A stretch of DNA of 64,000 nucleotides, from NCBI GenBank assembly GCA_002286715.1, contig NSJX01000011.1:194106-258105 (forward strand), written 5' to 3'. The notes beneath the pieces were generated by a model. That model saw nothing but the letters and a program-made list of their open reading frames with translations. It was not told the DNA's origin and made no database searches. The stretch comes from Dentipellis sp. KUC8613. Taxonomy: Eukaryota > Basidiomycota > Agaricomycetes > Russulales > Hericiaceae. This document shows positions 34,490-50,733 of this stretch, piece by piece. Position 1 is the stretch's first letter. Every line of letters begins with the position of its first letter. The position numbers were made by a program, and so were the translations under genes.

Positions 34490-35180
34490 TATCAGAATAT
34501 ACTAGATGCGAGGAAACTGTGAGCGAGAGCAGGTGTGGGGCACGCGATCGACCAGAGTCGGCGTGCGATCGAGGACTCGGGGCGCAGATACCTGTCGCAG
34601 CACGAGAAAGTAAGAAAGGCTCGTGAAGGCGAGTGTCAGATTGAGCAAAGAGGTGCCAGCGAGAGTAAGCACGAGGAATCCAGGGCATGTAGATGAGGAG
34701 TACGAGCGCGCGCGCACGAGAAGCCAGAGGCAAGCGTGCGAGGACAGCTGAGAACAGCTAAGAGTACAAACATGGAAGAGAGAGAGACAGAGATCGCGAA
34801 GAGTGTTCCCAGAGGTCTCACGAGAGGGTTAGCGGGAGGGCGAGATAATAGCCGAGCAGGCGAGAGGTCGAGAGCGCGAGTATATGAGAACACGTAGGAG
34901 GGTGTGCGGACGGAAGAAGATAATAGGCCAGAAAACCAAGGAATGAGTGCGACTCGAGACTTGATGCTTGAAGCTTCAAGACAAGTAATGATCAGTGGAG
35001 GGACTATTCGTAGGAGATATAAAAGAGGTGAGAGCTGCGGGGGATTCGAAGGCCACCGACTGTCCTGGACGATGCTGAGTTGGAAAACGGAGCTTGAAAA
35101 CTGTTCGAGACTCACGAGGTGAAGAGCCGAAATCACGAGAATGAGAGGGGCGCAAGAATTTGAGGGTACGGAGAGGTTGT
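34490..35180. other. Purine-rich (plus) / pyrimidine-rich (minus) gene-free tract
   Basis: Roughly 700 bases in which the plus strand is dominated by A and G, with runs such as GGAAGAGAGAGAGACAGAGA near 34771. A minus-strand open frame (34636-35136) exists because of this skew; its translation is Ser/Leu/Pro-rich low complexity without a recognisable domain, so I do not call it a gene. From 34135 to 34490 I see nothing notable. Confidence 0.5.
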
Positions 35181-35282
35181 TTGGGATTGCACGATGCCTA
35201 TGAGCATGTTGCGAGATTGTCTACGACTTACCTGCGATTGCAAGAGTCTCACAAGAATGTTCGGGCTCGTAAGGTCTAAAAT

Positions 35283-35568
35283 TCAAGCGCCGCTGATACA
35301 AGCTGCTTGGCATTGGCTCGGCATCTTCTGCCGCATTACAAGCCCCACAATTGGATACAAGCCAGACGCGAATTCTCCGATGTGGTGGCATATCGTCTTG
35401 TGACTTTTCCAGTGAGCGACTTGACATTCTTTGGACTAGGAAGACGTGAGGAGGCGAGGAAAAATTCAACGTAATACCCACACAGTACGCAACGGACTTG
35501 CAACGGGAACAGCGGGGAAAGGGGGTGGAATCGTTGGGAAAGGCTGAGCAGCGAGCGCACTGGAGCAT
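35283..35568 (-). CDS. Small MYND-type zinc-finger protein
   Basis: A complete MYND finger is split by one intron. Exon 1 starts at 35568 with MLQCARCSAFPNDSTPFPRC-SRCKSVAYC. After the intron (GTGGGT...CCTAG) exon 2 reads SKECQVAHWKSHKTICHH. Together these give the CxxC...CxxCxxxxYCxxxCQxxxWxxHKxxC pattern of a MYND zinc-binding, protein-interaction module. The open frame then runs to a TGA at 35283, giving about 80 residues. The other frame just downstream (QRRLNFRPYEPEHSC, followed by a GTAAGT donor near 35232) also looks protein-like, so the true protein may be longer through a further intron. Head to head with SEC16. Confidence 0.6.
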
Positions 35569-35695
35569 GTTTTCCGAATGGACTTGGATGGTGGGCGTGA
35601 GAGGAGGGAGCTGACGTAATGGGACACGTCGGGAGAGTCCACGTCTGCTCGGCGTGAGTGCAGAGCTCGTCCGCGCCAGCTCGTCCGTCGTCGCC
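35569..35695. promoter_or_regulatory. Shared divergent promoter MYND gene / SEC16
   Basis: 127 bases between head-to-head start codons. Inferred from layout. Confidence 0.4.
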
Positions 35696-38600
35696 ATGAC
35701 CAGCCTCGAAGCGGCCGCCTCCCTCTTTGGCTCAGATGACCCCGCCTCAGACCCCTTTGGCGCCATCGTGGGCCCCGACGAGCAGCAACCATCCACCGCC
35801 CAGCAGGCCTACCCCCTTCATGCTCCCGACACGGCTAGCTTTCCCGTGGACTCTTCCGTAAATCACCAGGGAGCCAACGCCTCAGCGCACCATGCTGCCG
35901 AATATTCTTCGTGGTCGAACCCTTCTGCGAACGCTAGCGCGTACGGCGCAAATGCCCAGCATCATTACCAGGCGGCCGATGCGAGTTCTGCATATTATCC
36001 CCCACAGGACGGGCAGGACCCCAACTCGCAGTGGTCGAGTTCTCAGTACGGTGGTGCGTAAATCGTTGTGGTGGATGCGGTTAATTTCTCATTCCAACCA
36101 GGCGGGCATTCGCAAGCGGACTACCAACCGAGCGTTACCGCGTCTCAGGTGCCAATTTATTCCCAATCCCCTTACCAGCCGTATGCACCTCCGCCTGCCC
36201 AACACTCGACCCCCGCTCAGCCGTATGATGCTTATGCGCCCACCGGAGCGTACACTCAGCCTGCTCAGCCGTCTAGCTATGATCCGTACACACCGGCAGC
36301 TGGTAACTCTTCTCAGGCAACGGCTCCTTCAGCTGCCAGCGCATCGTACGATCCATACACGCCTTATGCTCCTGCGATTTCCCAATATGACCCAACACCC
36401 AACGGCAATGTCAGTCCATCTTACGCGTATCCGAGCACCACGACCACGGCTACTCCAGTCACGGAACCTCCCCCTAAACCGGCTTTGAACCGACCCAAGA
36501 CTTACGATGCGTATGATCCTCCCCTTCCGCCCCCGAAACAGCCAAAGCGTCATACGACTAATCCGGGCCTACGTGCCATATCCCCTGCTGTCGGGCAACA
36601 CGCCTATTCCACCTACAACGCCGAAATCCGTGCGCAAGCCGGGTCACCTTACGCTCCCCCCGTTAATGCCCACATACCCAATGGTCATCCACCCCCGCCG
36701 CCTCGCTCGGAGTCGCTCTCTCATTTGGAGCCATATTCGAATGCACAAGGACATAATTCGCACGCGCCTGCCCCGTATGCACCCCCACAAGCACCGGCCA
36801 TCGCTGAATATTCGTCGCCGGCGAGCTATGCTACCTCTTTACCTCCACCCCCGCAAGTTCAGCCGGTTCCTTACGCGCCGCCGGTCGAACAGGACAACAC
36901 GTTCCCTGGGTATGCTCCTGCTCATGAGGAAGCTGCCCATTCACAGCATGAATCGTGGAATGGAAGCCATGTCGCTGAGGCTAGGAACCCTTACGCAGTG
37001 GAGTCTTTGGAAGAGACTCATGTCGCAGAGGCCGTCGTTCACGCTCAGACGCACGTGCCAACGAACGCGGAAGTAGAACATCCGTACTCGAGCGACTTTC
37101 CAGTCGAAAGTGAAGCCGCGCCTGTGCACGTCAACGGGTATGAACCCTATAGCTCAAGTGACAATTGGTCTGGCTTCGCTGGAGACGACGCTGCTCCCAG
37201 TCACGAGGACACGTTGGAAGACCCAGAGGGTGCGTTATGGGGTAGGGAAGCCGGGACTGCCACGCCACGCACGACCAAAGCCGCGGACTTTGCGCATACC
37301 TCACCGCCCCTGCCTGCTGCCGACGTAGCAGCGACTTCATCCTCAATGCCCATACCCATAACCCAGGGTACGACAGTCCCTGTAGCCTCTCCGCCTCGAG
37401 CCTTTGCGATAGCTAAGTCTCCTCCTCGGGCAATGTCTCCGGCTCGCGCGATGTCGCCTGGTGCGGCTTCAATCAGTAGCCACACATCGAAGCTGTCGCA
37501 CGTTTCTTCACCCCAGGCCCCTTATGATCCTTATAACCCTGCCGCGGCACAATCCAACTCTCCTGCATCAAGGGTATCATCCCCGAGCTCGATGCGCTCA
37601 TGGAAGTCGCCTAGGGTATCTGCTTACGATCCTTACGCTCCATCCCCCAATGGAACGGACGCGTCTGCCCCTCGCGAACGATCGATGTCTAATGGTTCAG
37701 CGTACTCAATCTCTTCAGCGTTGCAGGATCCTTACGCACCCGGACAACGCCCGCGACAGGGTTCTGACCTCGCCCCGAATAAACGGTTTAGCTATCAGAG
37801 TACTCCTTTGAAGAGCAGCGCCGTAGATCAAGGCCCGTCTCAAGTGCTGCTGGTCGCTGGGCAGACGCAAGCGCCTTATGCGCCGTCGCCATCTCTTCTC
37901 GGCACCAACGATCCGCTGGGCCGTACTTCGGGCCGTGCACCTATCATTAGCTTCGGTTTCGGTGGCAAATTCGTGACCTGCAATCACGGGTCGTCGACGT
38001 TGAGCACCGGCTTTGACGTGGCGCTCTCGTCACGGCAGACAACGAGCATAGAAATTCGCTTGTTGCACACTGTCGTCCCGGAGTCGGCCCTGGATTCGTC
38101 CATCACATCGTATCCCGGTCCCCTGTTTTGTGACCCAGGAGCGAGCACGAGTCTTGTTCGCACTAGCCCTGCGGCGCAGGCCAAGACGAATAAAACTCGT
38201 GTAATCAAGTATCTTGAAGACCGGGCGGATGAGATCTCAAGGGGCGTTGGGTACCTGCATGAAGGGACGCCGGAGCGCAGACGTGCTGAGGGCAAACTTG
38301 TTTTGGTGAAGCTGTTGAAGGTCATGGTAGAAAACGATGGCCATCTGACAGGAAGGTAAGTCGCTTCAATAGCCTTTTCAGTAGCATATACTAACGCAAA
38401 GGGACACGAACATAGTCCTCAAGCTGAAGCTGCTGCTCGTGCCGCCTTGGTTTCTCGTACAAGTGACTCGCCCGCTGGAACGGCGACCGATCCTCTTCCT
38501 GTGGTATCTGACTTCGCATACCCGTCGCTCAGCCTGCCGGTGGCAGACCCCAATGACACGATTGTATCGACGGTGAATGTCAAGTCATCGGCGCTCGACA

Positions 38601-41239
38601 AGATTCAGGAGTTTCTGGTCCGTGGAGATAGGCGTAACGCCTATCACTACGCTCTCGACGAGAGGTTGTATGCGCACGCGATGATCATCGCCAGCAGTGT
38701 GGACAAGGAGGCGTGGAAGGAGGTTGTGAGCGAGTTCATCAAAGCGGAACTGACGACCAAGGATGAACCGAATGGCAAGACTTTAAAGGCAAAGGAAGCC
38801 GCACCAGCTGCGACTAATGGGAGAGAGAGTCTGCGGGTTGCATATAGCCTGTTCTCTGGACAAGGAGCAGCTTCTGGTCAGTACTCATCTTGAACCAATA
38901 TTGTTCATGTCTAATCCTCGTCTAGTCCACGAGCTTATACCAGTGAAGTCGCTTCAGAAGGCTCCGGATACCCTGCAAGTGCCTCAAGCACCACATATAA
39001 CACCACTATCGCCGAATTTCCCCGCACCCTCTGTTACGGCGGCTATTCCAAGCGAATCGCTGTCGAAGTGGTGTGAGACTGCGGCAATGATCATGTCCGG
39101 ACCTTCACAAGCAGAGTCGACCTCAGCTTTGATGGCACTTGGTGACTGCCTGCTGGCTAACCAATGGATCGAGGCAGCACATTCATGGCAAGTCATATCA
39201 TATCTCTTTACGAATACGTATTTATGCATATAAACGCGTAGTTACCTGCTCGCTGGTCAAGCTCCGGTACTTGCTGGCATTGGCTCTTCGTCTGCCCGAG
39301 TCATACTCGTCGGTGCTAGCCGCAATGCGGCAACGAGCGTGCACGTTGATCACGACCCGATTATCTTTTCGGAGATTGTCGAGTTCGCGATGTCGCTAGC
39401 GACTCCGCCGAAGGGACAAGAAGCGTTCTCTGGTCTTCCCAACCTGCAGGCATACAAGCTCGTTCGTGCAGCTAATTTGGCTGAGTTTGGGCACGTCCAG
39501 ATCGCGAATAGGTACCGCACATACGTTCGATCGTATGGTCTATACTTTCTGACCTCACTTCAGGTACTGCGAGGCTATTGCGGCTTCGATCAGTCGCGGG
39601 AATGCCTTCGTCAACCCGATATTCATTGAACAGTTGAAGGAGCTTTCAGAGCGTCTGGTGGGAGCACCGTCGCAAGACAAGAACGGGTCCTGGATGACCG
39701 GGAAGATGCCTCGCCCCAGCTTGGACAGCATCGGCAACTGGCTTGAAGGTCGCCTCACGAAGTTTATCGCCGGTGATGGGGAATCACCAGGCCCCAAGGA
39801 CGAGACGTTCGCTGAGCAGAAAGGTTACATCGGGCCGTTCTCACATTATAGCACCATCTCGTCTACCACGTCGTCGACGGCTCCATCGCCACAGCCGACA
39901 CAGATGAACCACAACGTCCTACCCTCACAACCAAATGTCCCGCACAGGACAGGGTCTGCGCAGGCTGTGCGCGCAATCGGGAATCCCCAGTTCCAGATTG
40001 ATCGTGCGTCTTCGGCAATGGAGTACCGGCCCTTCCCGCGCAACTCGTCGCCCGTGCCTCGAATTGCGTCCGCGAATGCTGCCACGTCAACTTTCGCACA
40101 GGCAGGCTATGGGTATACTCCTTACGGCCACTCTGGTTCCTACGGTCAATCCAACGGCTTGCATCCCATGTCCAGTATCCCAGACATGTCCGCGAACCCC
40201 TCTCCAGATGGTACCAAGACCGCGCATGATACGGGTGCCAGTGACGCTGGCAATGCGAACACGACCTCATCGTGGTGGGGGTCTTCGTATCCCGAGGAGT
40301 CGGTCGCGTCTACACCGACGGCTACCACGTTCTATCAGGTCGACCAGAGTTCGTCCCCTTCGAGCTCTGGCTTCATCTCGTTGATGGATGACCCTGCGCT
40401 TTCGGGCCCGTCGTCTGCCACAACGCCTTCGGCTACGTCGTCCACGCTCGCGACGCACCAGGAGCAGGACGATGAAGAGGACTTGGGCTTTGGGAATAAT
40501 TCGAGTAAGCGCGCGACGCCTCAGGGAGATAAGACGGAAGAGGCAAAGCCGGCTCCGCAAAAGGAGACTTCTGCGTCTCTGGACAAGCCAGCAGGTACGT
40601 GTTATTCGTCTCGGACGCTAGCGGTATGCTAAACGGTGGGTGTTTGTAGCTCCGCCATCGTCATCTTGGTTTAGCAAGTGGTGGAGGAAGGAGGGAACAC
40701 CTGGGCCTGTGAAGGCGACACTGGGAGAAGAGAACAGCTTCTATTATGATAAGGAGCTCAAACGCTGGGTGAACAAAAAGGTACGCCGTGTAGTTCTATA
40801 TGATGCGCTTACATTCTGACAAAGGCGGGTTTCTTAGGCTGGCGCGGAAGCATCTTCGCCCGTCTCACCCCCTCCACCTCCGTCTCGTGCGCAGACGGCG
40901 TCGCCAGGCAGGTCAGCACCGAGGATGCCCAACGGTACCTCGCCCGTGCCGCCCCCGGCCCGAGCTGCGTCGGCAATGGATATGACTGCGATTCCGCCGA
41001 GACGGTCACTCAACCAACCCCGTAATCGGTCTAACCTGGTGCCAAATGGCGGATCTCCCAATTCACCGACCTCCTCGAGCACACCACCGCCGATGTCTCA
41101 CACGCCGCCCCCACCTGGCGCGACCCCTCCCCCTCCCGGACTCAGCGCACCACCAATCGGCCGGCCGAAGTCGCAGGCGTCGAAGCGGAACGTGCGTAGC
41201 CGCTACGTAGACGTCTTTCAGCAACCCACTGGGGCGTAA
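35696..41239 (+). CDS. SEC16: COPII coat assembly scaffold Sec16
   Basis: Large scaffold of ER exit sites that organises COPII assembly. The start at 35696 opens MTSLEAAASLFGSDDPASDP-FGAI. A first intron follows SSQYGG (GTGCGT...ACCAG, ending near 36101). The next exon encodes about 750 residues: first a long Pro/Tyr/Ala/Ser-rich region with repeated YDPYTP/YDPYNP/YDPYAP-like motifs, then the conserved central domain from PIISFGFGGKFVTCNHGSST to TRVIKYLEDRADEISRG. The alpha-solenoid (ACE1-like) part continues ALDKIQEFLVRGDRRNAYHY-ALDERLYAHAMIIASSVDKE and AYKLVRAANLAEFGHVQIAN. The C-terminal region has SSWFSKWWRKEG and FYYDKELKRWVNKK, the typical Sec16 C-terminal motif, then Pro-rich sequence ending RYVDVFQQPTGA at 41239. 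Confidence 0.9.
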
Positions 41240-41491
41240 ATGCATGTTGGATCATAGAGGACATTAACCATCGCCTTGCCAAAGAGGCTGCCTTTTCAAT
41301 TACTTATGTATCACATCTTCGTATTTGGACCACTTGATTGCTTTTCTCATCTGCATATATGGTTGGCTGCACGCATTTCTTCTCACTTTCACACACGTGG
41401 GTTTCACGTCCGATAGGGACGGTGCCCGCGGTTATAATAGCACGTTTTCGTTGTCTCAGCAAAGTGTCCATGGAGCAAATGTTACTACGTA

Positions 41492-42705
41492 TTACAGGAA
41501 GAGCTTGAACGGGTAGCCTTGGTAAAACCGTCAGTGCGAAGCACGAGACCCGATGCTTAAGAAACATACCTCTGTTCTTGACCCTGAAGAACGAGACAAG
41601 GACGGAGAAGAGGATCATGATGACCACGGTCCAGATGTAGATCTGAGTCCTTTGCCGACCTGGGGAGGACTGAAGGGGCGCAACCACTGCGAGCATGAGG
41701 AACGAAGCGGACAGAAGGCCATCTGCAACTATGTTAAATGCTAGAGTACTAAAAATAGAATGTAGTCTTCAACGCACAGATTGACGCGACGACGATGGTC
41801 TCTTGGCCGAACTGCGTTTGGAAGCCGGGCGCGATCCACTGGCCGTTGGCAGCCGTCATTGGGGTGCCGCGGATACGAGTGAACATGTAGCCAGAGGTCA
41901 TGATGAGGGTGGTGACGGTGACAACGGTAGCCCAGAACCAGCGGTTCCTGAGGACGGGGGCGACGAAGCGGATTAGCAGCACAAGGGAGAGGGCAAAGGT
42001 GCCAACCGTTCCCCAGAGAGCCCAATTGATGGGTGCGCGGTAAGGAATGGGGACCGGTGTCTGGGAGGACAGCTGCTCGGCCAAGGGAAGCGCGTCGAAA
42101 CCTCTGCAATATAACATATGTCAGATGTTGACTGAGAGTAGGTATGCACCGACGCACGATGAGAAGTCATAGGCGATGGGTGTGGACCTGGCTGAAGCCG
42201 GCTTCCGAGGTCCTTCCGTTGCGGCATAGTTCCAAACCACTGGTGCGGAGGCAATGCCAAGCTATAGAGCAAGTTGAGGACAGGTAGCCGAAATGACAAA
42301 ATAGAACTCACCTTTTGGAATACAGTAGTACCATCGTCAAAGTCTAGAGTCGCGAAGAAGTGCTGGTCGCGCTCTGCCGGCGGCACAGTTGTCCATGCCT
42401 TGGCTACAGCCTTCCACGACGGGTCGAACTCCCTAGTGTTCACGGTGAGGTCAATGGGCAGGTATTATGACGCTTAATATAACACACCTGCAAGGATTGC
42501 ACCTGCGCCTCTTGTCGAGCGCAGTGAAATGGATAGAGGCGGACCAGTCACGCTTGGGGCTGGTCAGAAGATCGAACGTGTCAGCATTGAGATGGATGAC
42601 GCCGTTGCCTTCTTTGGCGAGTTTTACGAGTTGGTCGTGGACGCCCGCCTTTGCGGCGAGGATAGAGGCTGGAAGGGCGGCAAGGAGAAGGAGTGGGAGG
42701 AGCAT
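41492..42705 (-). CDS. OST3: Oligosaccharyltransferase subunit Ost3/Ost6 (MagT1/TUSC3 family)
   Basis: Thioredoxin-fold subunit of the ER oligosaccharyltransferase, which holds acceptor proteins by mixed disulfides during N-glycosylation. The start at 42705 gives a signal peptide MLLPLLLLAALPASILAA, then HDQLVKLAKEGNGVIHLNAD-TFDLLTSPKRDWSASIHFTA. The redox motif is CNPC, encoded just before the first intron. Later exons read FDPSWKAVAKAWTTVPPAER, FFATLDFDDGTTVFQK, then four membrane spans (ALWGTVGTFALSLVLLIRFV; FWATVVTVTTLIMTSGYMFT; a third; IYIWTVVIMILFSVLVSFF). The final exon reads YPFKLFL with the stop at 41492. CxxC is kept, so the subunit should be redox-active. Head to head with PIK1 (130 bases). 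Confidence 0.9.
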
Positions 42706-42835
42706 GGCGGGGAGGAGGAGGAGGAAGTGAGTATGCGCGACTGGACGTGACGCGCGCGACGTGGCGGACCAAATTAGGCGATGGCGGGGATAGCTTGAGC
42801 AACACCGTCTCCGTCCTCCTCAGGCCTCCGCCGCC
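42706..42835. promoter_or_regulatory. Shared divergent promoter OST3 / PIK1
   Basis: 130 bases between head-to-head start codons. Inferred from layout. Confidence 0.4.
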
Positions 42836-46658
<3,823 letters not shown>

Positions 46659-46904
46659 CATCCTGTTTATTCGTATATCACTTAGGGACTCTCTCATCGC
46701 ACATATCTTTACCATTGCAAATGTCAGGTTGCCTGCACGAGCTTATTGCGCCCGCTATTATTTAGGTCTTTGGGTCACGGCACGGCACAGTCTATCATTA
46801 TCGTCTCTGCTATTAATCGTCCACGGGCGTATATACTGAGAGATATCTGGGCGGTCGCGCACTGCGCCTAGCGCCGCGGTACAGGGTAAATCCAAGCAGC
46901 AGGC

Positions 46905-48597
46905 TTATGTGAATATCCGGTCGAACTTGGGGAGACACGAATACCACTCGTAATCTAATTCACGCCAAGATCAAAGGTCAGTGGGGCGCGTGCAAGGGTA
47001 AGCGGCGATTGGGCTCACCGAAGTTGTCAGCGGCATCGCACCAGCACTTTCCGCGTCGGTGCTCATCGCTCTGGGGGCAGCGCTGGAAGGGCTCGTGGCG
47101 GTAGCCGATATCGTGGAAGAAGTGCAGCTTGTCTTTCGGCGCGAGCAGGGCGGCGCCGATGCTGTGTACTGGCGCGTCGCCCCAACGCTCGTAGTAGAAA
47201 CCACCTGCGCGGTCGAGGTGGTCGAAGAATTTGCCGTACGCTTCGCCGCGCCAGAAATCGAGGTCGCCGATCTCAAAGTTACTCCAGACTGGTAGGGCAA
47301 AGGCACGTTTGAGCAATGAAGAGGCAGTAAAATGATGAAGACCTACAGTGGCAGCGGTTGTATGTCTCGCCTCCGTCGTCCGAAAGGAAGCCCATGCCGT
47401 TGTCGGCAGGGATGAGTTCGGGGTTCTGCTTGATGAAGTCTACGCAAGGCGAACTGAGCTACGAGCAAGACGCATTGCAGAGATGCATACCTTTTACGGT
47501 GTCCCAGAGAGTGGTGATCGTTTCACCATACTCAGGCAAAGCAATGGTGAATCCTGGTACATTACTTGAAAACCTGTCACCCATCGATCGGAGGCGCATG
47601 TGACGTACCATAGACCTTTTCTTGATCTTGCATAACGAGGAAAGGATCGTAATCAAGGTCACAAAAGAAAGTGACATCGGGCCTGGAGAAGGTTGAGTAT
47701 ACATCAAGTGCAGAGATATGTGCACGCTTACTCGACCCTCCAATAGTACTTGTACTTCTTGAGGAGTTCTTGCCGGTAGAAGAACTGTGCAGGGTATGTT
47801 AAGAAGTCGTATTGATACCTGATCCGAAGAGAACTCACCCCTGAATTGAACCTGCACATGTTGCGGTACCTAATTATAGAGTGCACATGTGAGCGCGGAT
47901 CGGAGTGGGCAAGGACGCGTCTACGTACGGAACACTGCCTAGGATGCCGAGAGGTGATCAGCTTAATGCGTCGCCCGCATCAACGAACTAAGACGTACCG
48001 CCATAGATGACATTGTTCTTGACCATATCCTCACGGGCTGCAGATGCCTTCGATTCATCAATCCACTTCGGCTGATACCAATCGTCGTGCGGAATAAGCC
48101 CAAACTCCACGGGCGCGTCTGTCAACGCCGTGACGCTCCTGCACAAGCAGTGAGATAATGATCATTTGTTGCCGAAAGACAACGCACTCCTTAAACTTGT
48201 CGTTGAACGGCTCCTCGTTGAGGAAGGTATAGGGGTAACGGAACTTCTTGTTGAAGCGGTCCTCCATCTGCTTCATGCTCTTGACGATGCCCCGAAGGTC
48301 ACCATTGCGAGCGAGCATGACAATCGTCGCATTCGCGCGACGGCCCTGAATTGACGTGGCATTGTCGAACCAGTGGTACTCTGGCGGCACCGAGCTGTGT
48401 CCCTTCCCGCTGGAACTCGGGCTGTTCATCAAGCGAGATATTGAGGTAGCATTTCCGTAGGCTTCATGCGAGAAGGTCAGGATGAAATGCAAGCTGAGCT
48501 GCGCGCAAAGTCAGTTTGGCCGAGATACGGACGAAGAGTAAATTAGACACACGATGATTGTAAGGACGAGGACCACATAGCGCATAGGGGTCATCAT
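46905..48597 (-). CDS. GT15 alpha-1,2-mannosyltransferase (KRE2/MNT1 family), array copy 1
   Basis: Golgi type II membrane enzyme that transfers mannose from GDP-mannose to O- and N-linked glycans. The start at 48597 gives a short cytosolic end and signal anchor [24 protein letters not shown] joined across an intron. The luminal part has [40 protein letters not shown], the catalytic block [55 protein letters not shown] and [11 protein letters not shown] last intron (GTGAGC...TTAG) joins to [16 protein letters not shown], the usual GT15 end, with the stop at 46905. All family blocks are intact. It is the downstream-most of three tandem copies on the same strand. Confidence 0.88.
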
Positions 48598-49024
48598 CTT
48601 GGCGGATGTGAACGTCCTTTACAGGACAATAAAAATAAAGAGAAGACAGCAACTACTGGAAGGTAAAAGAGAAGATGGGAGGAAGGAGAAGGGGAGGGAG
48701 GTCGAGGTAAAGGTGAAGACTGGTAGACGCCAGCCACCTGCTGCGCCCGCCCGCCTGTGATCGAATCATGGCGCCAGCCCTTCGGCACTTCCGGTTTCAG
48801 GCACGTGTAATACCAACTGCGGAGCCTCGCCATGGCACCCAGCTCGGGAGCCGGGTCACTGCTTGCATCATTCGAACATCTCGGAGAAATGTCTAAACTC
48901 CTGCATATGGACATAACGATATGGTAGGATATTTCTACGACCGGCCTCTGAACAGACCATGCGTCGCCAGGCCTGTGCCAGAAGCTGTGCTAAATATGTT
49001 TCAAATGCCTCTCCTGCCCGCACT
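48598..49024. other. Spacer between GT15 copies 1 and 2
   Basis: 427 bases holding the promoter of copy 1 and the 3' end of copy 2. Minus-strand C/T-rich sequence lies just upstream of copy 1's start. It serves as the reference length for the copy 2 / copy 3 spacer, which has been split by the mobile element. Confidence 0.5.
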
Positions 49025-50733
49025 TCACCCGGATGTTTCTGAGGGCCGCCTATGCCCACCAAATAGAGCCTTCCACCGAGGTAAGCATGACACGGAAGAT
49101 TCATCTGGTATACAAACATGGATCAGTCAATTTTAGCGAGGACAAGGATGAGACAAACTTGCCAAAGTTGTCTGCAGGGTCGCAGCTACACTGGCCTTTC
49201 ATCCACGCCTCCCCTTGTGGACAGCGCTGGAATGGCTCGTGGCGATAGCCTATGTCCTCAAAAAAGTGCGTCTGCTCCTTCCGCAGGAAGATGGACGTGG
49301 CTATAGAATGTACTGGTGCGTCGCCCCATCGCTCGTAGTAAAACCCGCCTTCTCGGTCGAGGTAATTAATTGAAGAACTTGGTATACGCTTCACTTCGCC
49401 AGAAGTCCATGTCTGCGATCTCAAAATTGCTCCAGTCTGTCGCTATCAGATGAGTCGTTATTAAGAAAGCTTTGAGACCAGTCACTCACAATGGCACATA
49501 TTATATGACTCTCCACCATCGTCTGAGATAAAGTCGATCATGTTGTCTGATGGTATAAGATCAGGGTGCGTCTTCATGAAGTCTGATGTCAGCAGTCAGT
49601 AATGGCACAAGTCGTGATTGAGAATCAATTGACCCTTGACTGTGTCCCACAGAGAAAGAATGGTCCATTTATATTCATATAGGCCCACAGTGAATCCTAG
49701 GTCAGGCATCATCTGAGCCGGAGATTCCTAAGAAATCGAGAGGTTCAGAACGTACCGTAGGTCTTGTTGTGCTCTTGCATGAACAAGAACGGATCGTATT
49801 CAAGATTGCAGAAATACTTCACGTCAGGTCTTTGAAGTGAATTAGAGAAAAGGAGATGTAGATGTTCGAAAGGCACCTACTCAACCCGCCAGTAATACTT
49901 ATAGGGCTGTAGCAGCTCATGCTGGAAGAAGAACTGAGGCTGCCCGTTAGCCGAATAAGCTGCCAATAGCATTGCATCTGCTTACCCCAGAATTGAAACG
50001 GCACATATTGCGGTACCTATGGCTATATGAGAATGCATACTAGATCTGACAAGTATCACGCACGAGAGGCTTCCTGCGAAAGCGATTCAGACCCTCAGCT
50101 ATGTACGGTGCACGAGGCATCAGCATGGAACGGACCTCCATATGGGATGAGATGCATCTGGTCCATGGCCATCTTCTTCCGTGCAGTTGCGGCTTTATCC
50201 TCGTCAATCCATTCAGGCTGGTTCCAGTGGTCTTTCGGAATGAGGCCGAAAGAAACCGGCGCATCCGTCAAGGAGCTGATACGTCTAATGCGATGGTTTG
50301 CGTCATTTTGCACTTCAAAGACCTAACAACGAGAAGACGTACAGTTTGAACTCGTCCGAAAACGGCAGGTCATTCAAGAACACCCAAGGATACCCATACC
50401 GCTTATTGAACCTGTCCTCGACCTGTTGCATGCTGTCCATGATATCTCTCATATCCGAATTTCGACATAGCACCACGAATGTTGCATTGGCGAGGGGTTC
50501 GCCCGAAGGAGAGAATCTCGGTGGGGCATGCGGGCGTGACGTTCGGAAACCTGGTAAGGGTATAGCGCGGAGAGCAGATGGGGAGAAGATGAGACAGATG
50601 AGAGCGTAGAACGAGATCTGTCTCGTTATATATGTCAGCTTCGCGTGCAATGGCGTGCACTTAGCTTGATGCTCACACCGAGTAATAGTATGTAGGCAGC
50701 AGCGCGTCCGAGAGTTGGTCGCGTGGAAGGCAT
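49025..50733 (-). pseudogene. GT15 alpha-mannosyltransferase, array copy 2, frameshifted
   Basis: Second GT15 copy. The N-terminus [19 protein letters not shown] joins [13 protein letters not shown] across an intron to form the signal anchor. The luminal blocks are recognisable: [99 protein letters not shown]. In the catalytic exon, after SNFEIADMDFW...YTKFFN, a tandem TAAT repeat on the plus strand (49363-49370) adds 4 bases relative to copies 1 and 3, giving an immediate TAA and shifting the frame ahead of the GGFYYERW block. No GT...AG pair explains this. The last intron has a GC donor (49162-49161) where copies 1 and 3 have GT. Probably non-functional unless this is a sequencing error. 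Confidence 0.75.

Noticed and set aside
34636..35136. 166-codon minus-strand open frame
   Set aside because: It follows from the purine/pyrimidine strand skew; the translation is Ser/Leu low complexity with no domain and no supporting splice pattern.
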